Below are positions 1 through 7,836 of a stretch of DNA of 46,751 bases, in pieces. Position 1 is the stretch's first letter, and every line of letters begins with the position of its first letter. Source of the stretch: Kordia sp. (GTDB taxonomy: Bacteria > Bacteroidota > Bacteroidia > Flavobacteriales > Flavobacteriaceae); assembly GCA_002733415.1 (NCBI GenBank), contig NVVR01000025.1, forward strand, positions 1 through 46,751, read 5' to 3'. The position numbers and the translations under genes are program-made. The notes below the pieces were generated by a model, which was given only the letters and a program-made list of their open reading frames with translations, made no database searches and had not been told where the DNA came from.

Positions 1-69
1 AACAAATGGCGATGTCAAATAGATAATAGTGTCTATGACGCAATGATGGTTTGGAGTGTTGAATTGTGA
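1..69 (+). CDS. 3' end of a phage-region protein (partial)
   Basis: The first reading frame is open from base 1 and ends at the TGA at 67-69, giving 22 residues that finish MMVWSVEL. Its stop overlaps the GTG start of the next gene (GTGA at 66-69), a coupling typical of packed phage or bacterial operons. The fragment is too short to assign. It belongs to the foreign left-hand block, together with the next gene and the endolysin. Confidence 0.5.
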   Translation, partial: NKWRCQIDNSVYDAMMVWSVEL

Positions 70-275
70 AAGAGTCAGACAAAGCGCGGTTAGAGTGGAT
101 TCCCGACGTTTTTATGTTAGCTAGTTTGTGTCAGTTCAAGTACATACAAACAATCAGCGAGCCTAATGATACTAATTTTGTTGTGGGTTTAGCAGGTGGG
201 CATGAAGTTTTTGGCAAGCCTGAGCAATATGATGCGTTTATTGATAAGTATTTGGCTTGGCTAGAGATGAGATAA
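66..275 (+). CDS. Small phage-type hypothetical protein
   Basis: This 69-residue protein starts with GTG, overlapping the previous stop. I do not recognise the family. It is soluble, with no signal peptide or membrane segment, and has a Gly-rich centre (VVGLAGGHEVFG) followed by an acidic, aromatic C-terminus. It lies just upstream of an endolysin gene, in the position where small late-phage proteins are common. Base composition is clearly richer in GC than the flavobacterial DNA after about 660, so it belongs to a different organism. Confidence 0.5.
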   Translation: MKESDKARLEWIPDVFMLASLCQFKYIQTISEPNDTNFVVGLAGGHEVFGKPEQYDAFIDKYLAWLEMR

Positions 276-287
276 CACATTATAACT

Positions 288-328
288 ATCACTAATGACG
301 TATAAACCTGCGGTACGTCATTAGTGAT
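288..328. terminator. 15-bp perfect inverted repeat
   Basis: Arms 288-302 and 314-328 (ATCACTAATGACGTA and its exact complement) enclose an 11-base loop. It lies 13 bases after the stop of the 69-residue gene. There is no run of T after it, so it is either a weak or factor-assisted terminator or an operator-like palindrome. Confidence 0.45.
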
Positions 329-366
329 GCATAATCATGAGTTGCGCTCTTCACTGCCGCTTTATT

Positions 367-422
367 TCTTGTAATAATTGGTTATGTGGCTACAATCGGA
401 AAATCTGCTAATTATTACAAGA
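367..422 (+). promoter_or_regulatory. Inverted repeat covering the endolysin ribosome site
   Basis: Arms 367-379 (TCTTGTAATAATT) and 410-422 (exact complement) pair over 13 bp with a 30-base loop. The right arm includes most of the AAGAG at 419-423, the only Shine-Dalgarno-like stretch before the ATG at 430. If the stem forms in the mRNA, it would hide the ribosome-binding site of the lysis gene. Timing control of lysis is an inference. Confidence 0.4.
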
Positions 423-429
423 GTTAATC

Positions 430-658
430 ATGCTTACAATCGAGGGCTTACAAAGATGTTGCAAGACACAACAAGGCAAAGAGCGTTGCGTTGTATTTGC
501 TGCGTTACTTGCTGAGATAATGCCGTTGTGGCTGATTAACACACCAGGGCGGCAAGCCATGTTTATTGCTCAAGTCTTGCATGAGTCGGGCGAGTTTAAG
601 TGGTTAGCAGAGCTTGGCAGCAATGCTTATTTGTCAAAATACGATACAGGACGACTAG
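430..658 (+). pseudogene. Phage GH19-type endolysin, cut at a chimeric join
   Basis: The first 76 or so residues match the N-terminal half of glycoside hydrolase family 19 (chitinase-like) phage endolysins, which cut peptidoglycan glycan strands. The visible landmarks are the MFIAQVLHESGEF segment, with E52 as the expected first catalytic Glu, and ELGSNAYLSKYDTGRL, which normally leads into the GRG-containing active-site loop. That loop and everything after it are missing. From about 656 the sequence becomes the plug domain of a flavobacterial TonB receptor in another frame. The open frame to 693 is therefore a fusion artefact. I regard this as a truncated phage lysis gene from another genome, not a true pseudogene. 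Confidence 0.75.
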
Positions 659-2551
659 ACAAGTGGGTTCAATGTTCGAGGCGGTGCTGCTGATCAAAAC
701 CTTGTATTATTAGACGAGGCTATTATATATAATACTTCACATTTATTTGGCTTTTTTTCAGTGTTTAATGCCGATGCCATTAAAGATATTAAACTCTATA
801 AAGGAGGAATTCCTGCTCGCTTTGGCGGTCGTGTCTCATCTGTTTTAGATATTCGTCAAAAAGATGGAAATAGTAAAAATTTTAATCTTACTGGTGGATT
901 AGGAATTATTTCAAGCAGATTAACCGCTGAAGGACCTATACTTAATAAGAAAGGTACATTTTTAATTGCGGGAAGAGGGTCATATGCACACTTGTTTATG
1001 AAAGCTATTGAGGACTTAAAAGATGATAGCGCTTACTTTTATGATTTAAATTTAAAAAGTAATTATGAAATAAATTCAACTAATAAACTATTCCTCTCTG
1101 GATACTATGGTAGGGACTTTTTTAAATTATCAAAAATTGTAGAAAATAATTACGGGAATTTATCAGGAAATTTACGTTGGAATCATATTTTTAATGATAA
1201 ACTATTTTCAAATCTATCATTAATATATAGCAAGTATGATTATCAAGTGATATTAGATTTTGTAAAACTTGACTGGATTGCAGAAATTAAAAACCTTAAT
1301 ATAAAATATGACTTAAAATACTATGTTAGCGATAAATTTAAACTAGATTTTGGCCTTAGTGGAATTAATTATAAGTTCAACCCAGGAGAGGTAAAACCAA
1401 CAGCTCCTGACTCCCCTATAAACTATTTAAAATTAGATCAGAAAAGAGCATTTGAAGGAGGTGCATATGTAAGTGCGGAACATAAACTTACAAATAAACT
1501 TACAATTCAATATGGATTAAGATACAGTACCTTTACTAGACTAGGAGGACAACCTTTAAGTAGTTACTCAAATAACAGCCCTGTAGTCTATAACAACGAA
1601 CTGGATATTTATGAACAAGGAATAGAAACTAGTGAAACTGATTATAAAAATAATGAAAAAATAAAAGCCTTTGGTAATTTCGAACCTCGATTAGCCTTAT
1701 CATATCAGCTAAACAAAACTTCATCAGTAAAAGCAGGGTATACAAAATCCACGCAATACATTAACTTATTATCAAACACAACCTCAGCTACTCCTTTAGA
1801 TGTTTGGGCTCCAAGTGGGCAATTTATTGATCCCCAAATATCTAATCAGTATGCATTGGGATACTTTAAAAACATTAATAATAAAATGTATTCGCTAGAA
1901 GCAGAAGTTTATTATAAAACAACCGATAATAGAGTTGACTATATAGATGGAGCAAATTTAATAGGAAATAATAATATTGAAACTGAAATTCTTAATGGAG
2001 AATCTAAATCATATGGGCTGGAGTTTTTATTACGAAAAAACAAAGGAAGATTTACAGGCTGGTTTGCATATACTTTATCTAAATCCGAACAAAGAACATT
2101 AGGAGGAAAAGCTGGAGGACCAGGAATTAATAATGGTGATTGGTATAATACAGCCTATGACAGAACACACGATTTTTCCCTAACTGGGGTATATAAATAT
2201 AATGACAAATGGACTTTTAGCTCTAATTTTATATTTCAAACTGGACGACCTGTAACCTATCCTAATGCTCAATATCAATATGAAGAGATGTCTATCGCTA
2301 GTTATTCTGACAGAAACGAAAGTAGACTACCAGAATACCATAGAATAGATGTTTCTGCTACTTATACTCCAAATAAAAAGCCCGAGAATAGATGGAAAGG
2401 GGAATGGGTTTTTGGCATATATAACCTTTATAACCGTAAAAATGCAGCTTCTATATCATTTGCTCAAAACACTGATACTGGAATAAACGAAGCAACTAGA
2501 ACAGCCATATTTGGTGTTATACCTTCTATAACCTATAATTTTAAATTTTAA
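659..2551 (+). CDS. TonB-dependent receptor, 5' truncated
   Basis: An outer-membrane, TonB-energised importer. The reading frame is open from 659, well upstream of the first ATG at 761, and encodes the plug motif GFNVRGGAADQNLVLLDEA (from 668), followed by the plug segment IKLYKGGIPARFGGRVSSVL. The rest, about 570 residues, alternates short turns with aromatic-rich strands typical of a 22-strand barrel and ends in the terminal aromatic NFKF expected for BAM insertion. The signal peptide, the carboxypeptidase-like N-terminal domain and the start of the plug are lost at the left join. The DUF4249 lipoprotein gene follows 4 bases later, a standard Bacteroidota pair. The substrate is unknown. Confidence 0.9.
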   Translation, partial: TSGFNVRGGAADQNLVLLDEAIIYNTSHLFGFFSVFNADAIKDIKLYKGGIPARFGGRVSSVLDIRQKDGNSKNFNLTGGLGIISSRLTAEGPILNKKGTFLIAGRGSYAHLFMKAIEDLKDDSAYFYDLNLKSNYEINSTNKLFLSGYYGRDFFKLSKIVENNYGNLSGNLRWNHIFNDKLFSNLSLIYSKYDYQVILDFVKLDWIAEIKNLNIKYDLKYYVSDKFKLDFGLSGINYKFNPGEVKPTAPDSPINYLKLDQKRAFEGGAYVSAEHKLTNKLTIQYGLRYSTFTRLGGQPLSSYSNNSPVVYNNELDIYEQGIETSETDYKNNEKIKAFGNFEPRLALSYQLNKTSSVKAGYTKSTQYINLLSNTTSATPLDVWAPSGQFIDPQISNQYALGYFKNINNKMYSLEAEVYYKTTDNRVDYIDGANLIGNNNIETEILNGESKSYGLEFLLRKNKGRFTGWFAYTLSKSEQRTLGGKAGGPGINNGDWYNTAYDRTHDFSLTGVYKYNDKWTFSSNFIFQTGRPVTYPNAQYQYEEMSIASYSDRNESRLPEYHRIDVSATYTPNKKPENRWKGEWVFGIYNLYNRKNAASISFAQNTDTGINEATRTAIFGVIPSITYNFKF

Positions 2552-2555
2552 TATT

Positions 2556-3401
2556 ATGAAAATACATATCAAATATATACTACTTACTTTATCCATCCAT
2601 TTTATTTCATGTAACGATGTTATTGATGTAGACGTTCCTACAGCAACTCCAAGATTAGTTATTGAAGCTTCATTAGATTGGGAAAAAGGAACCGTTGGTA
2701 ACGAACAAACAATAAAACTAAGTAATACGAAACCGTATTTTGATATTGCTACAAGCAATATCGTAGCTGGGGCATCGGTTAAAGTTACTAATGATAATGA
2801 TAGTACTGAATTTATTTTTATTGATCAAAACAATGGCGAATACACAACAACAAGTTTCGTTCCTGTATTAAATCAATCATATACACTAGAAGTTATTTAT
2901 AACAATGAAACATATAATGCTCAGGAAACATTAATGCCTGTATCAAGTATCATAAATATTGCACAATCATATGAAGGTGGTTTTGATGATGAAGTTTTGG
3001 ATGTTAGCATTTATTTTCAAGATCCTCCAGATGAGGATAATTTTTACTTAGTACGATTCAAGGAAGTTGGAGATCTTTTTGCTGAGCTAGAAGATCTTTC
3101 TGACGAGTTTGTTAACGGTAATTTAATTGACACATGGTTTGAAAAAGAAGATAATGACGACACTAACGAGGAATCATTTATCCCTGGAGACATTGTAAAT
3201 ATTGACCTACATGGTATTTCAGAACGCTACCATAATTATATCCGTTTACTAATAGAGCAATCTAATAGTGGAGGAGATCCATTTAGTGCAGTACCAGCAG
3301 CTTTAAAAGGAAATTGTATTAATCATATTCAACCTGATAATTATGCTCTTGGTTATTTTAGATTAACTGAGGTTGCAAAAGTGAGCTACACATTTCAATA
3401 A
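2556..3401 (+). CDS. DUF4249 family lipoprotein
   Basis: A 281-residue lipoprotein with a type II signal: a hydrophobic stretch ends at FISC (C19). The mature part is beta-rich with many Asn, Asp and Thr residues. It has a DUF4249 appearance: an early TPRLVIEASLDW motif, the VAGASVKVTND segment, and a C-terminal LGYFRLTEVAKVSYTF. DUF4249 proteins are encoded next to TonB-dependent receptors in Bacteroidota and are presumed to be surface or periplasmic partners of the barrel, as SusD is for SusC, though no ligand is established. The start lies 4 bases after the receptor stop, so the two genes are almost certainly co-transcribed. Confidence 0.85.
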   Translation: MKIHIKYILLTLSIHFISCNDVIDVDVPTATPRLVIEASLDWEKGTVGNEQTIKLSNTKPYFDIATSNIVAGASVKVTNDNDSTEFIFIDQNNGEYTTTSFVPVLNQSYTLEVIYNNETYNAQETLMPVSSIINIAQSYEGGFDDEVLDVSIYFQDPPDEDNFYLVRFKEVGDLFAELEDLSDEFVNGNLIDTWFEKEDNDDTNEESFIPGDIVNIDLHGISERYHNYIRLLIEQSNSGGDPFSAVPAALKGNCINHIQPDNYALGYFRLTEVAKVSYTFQ

Positions 3402-3471
3402 CATCAATAAATACGCTTAAGAGTTAGAATACTAAAAACTGAATATTTATTTAGGATAAAAATCAAATCTT

Positions 3472-3660
3472 ATGAATACACTAACAGAAGTAGAAAATAA
3501 AATACACGACATTATCAACAATCTTAAACATATAACATTTGAAAAACTACCTAATGAATATGTTGCCAGCCTAGTTGATTCAAAGGGAAATAAAATAGTG
3601 AGGGGCTATGGTAGTACCACTATTGAGGCTATTAATGATTTGCACAGTAATTTACTTTAG
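3472..3660 (+). CDS. Small hypothetical protein, HicB-like pattern
   Basis: A 62-residue soluble protein. The C-terminal half (YVASLVDSKGNKIVRGYG, then TTIEAINDLHSNL) has the strand-strand-helix look of small HicB-like or double-stranded-RNA-binding-like domains, in which a GYG turn leads into a helix. No HicA-type toxin is adjacent. It sits 70 bases after the DUF4249 gene and could be read from the same transcript. Function unknown; the ORF is likely real because codon use matches its neighbours. Confidence 0.5.
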   Translation: MNTLTEVENKIHDIINNLKHITFEKLPNEYVASLVDSKGNKIVRGYGSTTIEAINDLHSNLL

Positions 3661-3774
3661 CCTTTTTATATACTCATAAGTAACTTAATAGTCATTCAGT
3701 AAATAACAAAGTTATTTTATTAAATTTCGAAAAATATTACTTTATGTTAAACTAAGTTAAAGTGTTGTTATATT

Positions 3775-3805
3775 TTTTATAATTATAAGTATGTACTTAT
3801 TTTTG
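3775..3805 (+). promoter_or_regulatory. Bacteroidota-type promoter for the AraC gene
   Basis: TATTTTTG at 3798-3805 matches the Bacteroidota -7 consensus TAnnTTTG exactly. At the correct 19-base spacing, 3775-3778 reads TTTT against the -33 consensus TTTG. Transcription would start near 3812 and give a leader of roughly 50 bases. Found by motif only. Confidence 0.4.
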
Positions 3806-3859
3806 TTTGGCTATTAAGAGTAAATCTTAATTAATTAACCAATCAAATAATTACAAAAA

Positions 3860-4999
3860 ATGATATTTATAGCTGGAATTAGTATAGCCCTTTTTATTAG
3901 TTTTTTATTAATCAGCAAAAAAAATAAATCAAATACTGACCAACTACTTATCACATGGATGCTATTAACAGCAATCCACTTATTTTTATATTATATAACA
4001 TATACCAAGGATATTTTTCAGTATCCCTTCTTATTGGGTATTGAACTCCCCATGCCATTACTACATGGAGTATTATTATATTTATATATCGCTACAGTCA
4101 CATCCCAATTACCTCAAAAAAAAGGCCTTCTTATTTTACATTTTTTTCCTATTATAGCTACATACCTTTATTTAATTACCTTCTTTATGCTTTCTGTAGC
4201 AGAAAAAATATATGTTATTAAAAATAATGGCGCAGGTTATGAACTATTCTCTTCTATCTTATCTACAACTATTTCCATTTCAGGAGCTATATACGTACTA
4301 TGGTCGTATATCCTATTAAGGAAATATAAACGTATTGTTCACAATAACAATCAAGAGTCTAAAAAGGTTAATACAAAATGGTTACAATTACTAATCGGTG
4401 GACTAGGAGTCATTTGGATAGTTGTAATATTTACAGAAAAAGAGCCCTTAATATTTTTATCAGTAGTATTGTTTGTATTTTCAATAAGTTTTTACGGAAT
4501 TAAACAAGGAAATATTTTTACTCTAACAAAGTCTGATAATCCAATAAAAACACAATCAACAGAAATTAAACCTATTCAGAAACTTCAAAAATTAATAACT
4601 ATAAAAGAAGTTCCTAAGGAAAAATATGCGAAGTCTGGATTAAAAGAAGAGGCTTCTGAAAAATTATTTCAAGAATTAACCCTCTTAATGACTCATAAAA
4701 CCATATACCAGAATGGCGAGTTATCTGTAGGTGAATTAGCATCAATACTTAAAGTTCACCCCAATTATCTATCACAAATCATTAATGAAAGAGAAGGTAT
4801 AAACTTTTATGAATACGTTAACCATTTTCGTGTTGAAGAATTCAAACGGTTAATTACAATTCCTAAAAACCAAAAAATAACACTACTATCCCTAGCATAT
4901 GATTGTGGTTTTAACTCAAAATCCTCTTTCAACCGTTATTTCAAAAAATCTACAGGACAAACACCATCACAATACGCTGCTTCACTCACTAAAAACTAA
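3860..4999 (+). CDS. AraC-family regulator with 7TM-like N-terminus
   Basis: A 379-residue membrane-bound transcription factor. Residues 1-220 form about six or seven hydrophobic helices, beginning MIFIAGISIALFISFLLIS. A charged linker follows (about 225-260), then a C-terminal AraC DNA-binding domain (about 270-375). The two helix-turn-helices are visible: LSVGELASILKVHPNYLSQI and LAYDCGFNSKSSFNRYFKK, ending GQTPSQYA. This architecture is common in Flavobacteriia, where the membrane part is presumed to sense an envelope or extracellular signal. No target can be read from the sequence. It stands alone, with convergent M28 peptidase downstream and the TonB/DUF4249 pair upstream. Confidence 0.9.
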   Translation: MIFIAGISIALFISFLLISKKNKSNTDQLLITWMLLTAIHLFLYYITYTKDIFQYPFLLGIELPMPLLHGVLLYLYIATVTSQLPQKKGLLILHFFPIIATYLYLITFFMLSVAEKIYVIKNNGAGYELFSSILSTTISISGAIYVLWSYILLRKYKRIVHNNNQESKKVNTKWLQLLIGGLGVIWIVVIFTEKEPLIFLSVVLFVFSISFYGIKQGNIFTLTKSDNPIKTQSTEIKPIQKLQKLITIKEVPKEKYAKSGLKEEASEKLFQELTLLMTHKTIYQNGELSVGELASILKVHPNYLSQIINEREGINFYEYVNHFRVEEFKRLITIPKNQKITLLSLAYDCGFNSKSSFNRYFKKSTGQTPSQYAASLTKN

Positions 5000-5080
5000 C
5001 AACAAGTACGAAATATATGATTACCATAATTTACAACCTGTTTAATTCGTGTTAATTATACTCCAGTAAATTAGCTATCA

Positions 5081-6046
5081 TTATCTTGCAAAACACTCAT
5101 CAGCTCTCTTTGTTGCCTGAATAACTACTCTTGTTGCTTCTAAATAAAACGCTTGCTGTATGCTTTCAAATACATCTGATGTTTTATGATAATCCTTATG
5201 GTCTTCAACTCCAAAATATAAAAAAGGAATTCCTTTTTTATGAAACGAACCATGATCAGAGGAATAGGTCCAATCATCTTCTCTGTCATCACCATCATGC
5301 CCTGTAAGGATTTTTATTTTATTAGAATATAACGATGTAACTACGGAGTCCTTTAAAAGTTTATTATGCGGTGTTCCTGTGATAAATAATTCATTTTTTT
5401 TACTCCTACCTATCATATCCATATTGATATTACATAAAATATCCTTTTGTAAAATAATTGAATGATTTACATAGTATTGGGACCCTAACAATCCTATTTC
5501 CTCTCCATCCCATGCTGCAATTATAATCGAATGTTTTGGGGGATTCTCTTTAAAATAAGTAGCTATAGAAAATAATGCTGCTGTACCAGAAGCATTATCA
5601 TCAGCTCCGTTATATACTTTCTTACCGCTAGTTCCTAAATGATCATAATGAGCACCAACTACAATAAACTTATTTGATTGCTCTGTACCTCTAATTAAAC
5701 CAATAACATTATATGCCAAACCTTCTTTTGCATCGCCATGATCATTACTTCCATTATATGGAAACGATTGAAAATAAGACCCCCCTAATTTACCTAACTT
5801 CAATGCCGTAAATTTATCTCCAATATAGTTTCTTGACAGCTCTGCCCCTTTTGTTCCAGTTTCTCTCCCTAAATACGCATCGCTAGATAGAATTTTCAAA
5901 CTTTCTATTTGAGCGATGGAATCAACACTTATTCTAACCGAAGAGCTAATAGTATTATTGATGATTTTACTTTTTGTTTCTCGTTTACAAGAGCATAAAA
6001 CAAACAATAAGACTATAATAATGGTGATATTATTCTTCATTTTCAA
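5081..6046 (-). CDS. M28 family zinc aminopeptidase, lipoprotein
   Basis: A 321-residue exported peptidase with a lipobox (LFVLCSC near residue 20). The di-zinc metallopeptidase landmarks of family M28 are present in order: GAHYDHLG (His ligand), YNGADDNASGTAAL (bridging Asp), AAWDGEEIGLLGS (catalytic Glu and Glu ligand), NMDMIGR (Asp ligand), and a late His in the DHKDYHKTSD segment. It should remove N-terminal residues from peptides in the periplasm or at the cell surface. It lies 67 bases downstream of the YifB gene on the same strand. Full length and intact. Confidence 0.92.
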   Translation of the reverse strand: MKMKNNITIIIVLLFVLCSCKRETKSKIINNTISSSVRISVDSIAQIESLKILSSDAYLGRETGTKGAELSRNYIGDKFTALKLGKLGGSYFQSFPYNGSNDHGDAKEGLAYNVIGLIRGTEQSNKFIVVGAHYDHLGTSGKKVYNGADDNASGTAALFSIATYFKENPPKHSIIIAAWDGEEIGLLGSQYYVNHSIILQKDILCNINMDMIGRSKKNELFITGTPHNKLLKDSVVTSLYSNKIKILTGHDGDDREDDWTYSSDHGSFHKKGIPFLYFGVEDHKDYHKTSDVFESIQQAFYLEATRVVIQATKRADECFAR

Positions 6047-6113
6047 ATTTTTAGTCTGATTAAAATTATTTTTAATTTAAAGCAAATATCGTAAATTAAC
6101 CCCACTGATAGCA

Positions 6114-7655
6114 TTAGCCTAACCAGCCTTCTCTATCCAAACTTCTATACTGTATTGCTTCAGCTATATGCGTTGCGTTAATTTCATTTTCATTTTGCAA
6201 ATCAGCAATAGTTCTAGAGACTTTTAATATCCTATCATAAGCTCTCGCTGATAAATTTAATTGTTCCATCGCATTTTTCAGCAATTCTTTTGAAGTATTA
6301 CCCAAAACACAATACTCTCGTATTTGATTCACATTCATTTGCGCATTATAATGCACCACTTTAGAATCCTTAAAACGCTCTGTTTGAACAATTCTAGCTT
6401 TAGTTACTCTTGCTCTAATGTCTACTGATGATTCTGATTTTCGTTCCTCAGTTAATTTTTCAAAAGGCACTGGAGTAACCTCTATATGAATATCTATTCT
6501 GTCTAACAACGGACCTGATATTTTACTTAAATAGCGTTGCATTTCTGCAGGAGATGAACTTACTGGTGAATTTCCATCATTAAAATACCCACTAGGGCTG
6601 GGGTTCATACTAGCTACCAACATAAAACTACTTGGATAGGTTACTGTAAATTTTGCTCTGGATATAGTTACCTCTCTATCTTCAAGAGGCTGACGCATTA
6701 CTTCTAATACATCCCGTTTAAACTCGGGTAATTCATCTAAAAATAAAACGCCATTATGCGATAAAGATATTTCTCCTGGTTGAGGATAACTTCCCCCACC
6801 AACAAGGGCTACATTAGAAATTGTATGATGAGGACTCCTAAATGGCCGCTGTGTCATCAAGCCAGTATCTTTGGCTTTACCAACTACACTATGAATTTTT
6901 GTAGTTTCTAGCGCTTCATGCAATGTCATTGGTGGTAATATTGATGGCAATCGTTTTGCCAACATGGTTTTCCCTGATCCTGGAGGTCCTATCAAAATAA
7001 TATTATGTCCACCAGCAGCAGCAATTTCCATGCATCGTTTAATCGATTCTTGTCCTTTTACATCTGAAAAATCAAACTCAGGAAAATCTAAGCCTTTACA
7101 AAACTCTTCTCGTGTATCAATAATAGTTCGTTCTAGCTGATGTCCCTTATCAAAAAACTCTATTACTTCCAATATATTTTCAACTCCATAAACTTCTAAA
7201 TCATTTACTATAGCTGCTTCTTTTACATTATGCTTCGGTAAAATTAATCCTTTAAACCCTTCTTCTCTAGCTCTTATAGCTATGGGTAAAGCACCACGAA
7301 TGGGTTGTAAACTTCCATCTAACGAAAGCTCCCCCATAATCAAATACGAACCTATATTATCCGATTTTATTTGCCCCGAAGCAGCTAATATCCCCATGGC
7401 AATAGGCAAATCATAAGCACTCCCTTCTTTACGTAAATCGGCAGGAGCCATATTTATCGTGATTCTTTTTCCCGGAATTTTAAACTGATTGTTTTGTAGT
7501 GCTGCAGCAATCCGGTAATTACTTTCTTTTATTGCATTATCGGGTAGTCCAACTAAATGATACCCTACTCCTTTAACAATATTTACTTCTATCGTTATTG
7601 TTGTGGCTTCAACTCCAAAAAATGCACTCCCATAAATTTTAACAAGCATAGACAA
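6114..7655 (-). CDS. comM: YifB/ComM family AAA ATPase (Mg-chelatase-like)
   Basis: At 513 residues this is the full family length. The N-terminal ChlI-like (Lon S5-type) domain carries NMAPADLRKEGSAYDLPIA. The Mg-chelatase AAA core has Walker A GPPGSGKT at residues 223-230, Walker B GVLFLDELPEF, and the family signature RPFRSPHHTIS. The C-terminal domain ends with LSARAYDRILKVSRTIADL. In naturally competent bacteria ComM is a hexameric helicase that promotes branch migration of incoming DNA. Many non-competent species also carry the family, so function here is by homology only. The start is the second of two close ATGs or the first; both fit. Confidence 0.93.
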   Translation of the reverse strand: MSMLVKIYGSAFFGVEATTITIEVNIVKGVGYHLVGLPDNAIKESNYRIAAALQNNQFKIPGKRITINMAPADLRKEGSAYDLPIAMGILAASGQIKSDNIGSYLIMGELSLDGSLQPIRGALPIAIRAREEGFKGLILPKHNVKEAAIVNDLEVYGVENILEVIEFFDKGHQLERTIIDTREEFCKGLDFPEFDFSDVKGQESIKRCMEIAAAGGHNIILIGPPGSGKTMLAKRLPSILPPMTLHEALETTKIHSVVGKAKDTGLMTQRPFRSPHHTISNVALVGGGSYPQPGEISLSHNGVLFLDELPEFKRDVLEVMRQPLEDREVTISRAKFTVTYPSSFMLVASMNPSPSGYFNDGNSPVSSSPAEMQRYLSKISGPLLDRIDIHIEVTPVPFEKLTEERKSESSVDIRARVTKARIVQTERFKDSKVVHYNAQMNVNQIREYCVLGNTSKELLKNAMEQLNLSARAYDRILKVSRTIADLQNENEINATHIAEAIQYRSLDREGWLG

Positions 7656-7836
7656 ATGGTTTTAATCCCTCATGGAGGGGTTAACTATTTAAAGCCTACC
7701 TCTAAATTAAAATATTTCTTCAGAAGCATACCTTTTTAACCTTGGATAAGGGTGTATTCATTTGAGGCTTTACTAAGTTACATTATTTTTTAAATAATTC
7801 GTCTAATGCATCATTTTACACGATTCAATTTCAAAA

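Noticed and set aside
1..658. Prophage integrated into the flavobacterial genome
   Set aside because: Both the endolysin and the TonB receptor are cut, with no attachment site or integrase and a sudden change of composition; a false join is simpler.
430..693. Full-length 87-residue protein
   Set aside because: The residues after about 76 come from out-of-frame reading of the TonB receptor DNA.
3472..3660. HicAB toxin-antitoxin pair
   Set aside because: Only a weak HicB-like pattern is present and no HicA-type gene is adjacent.
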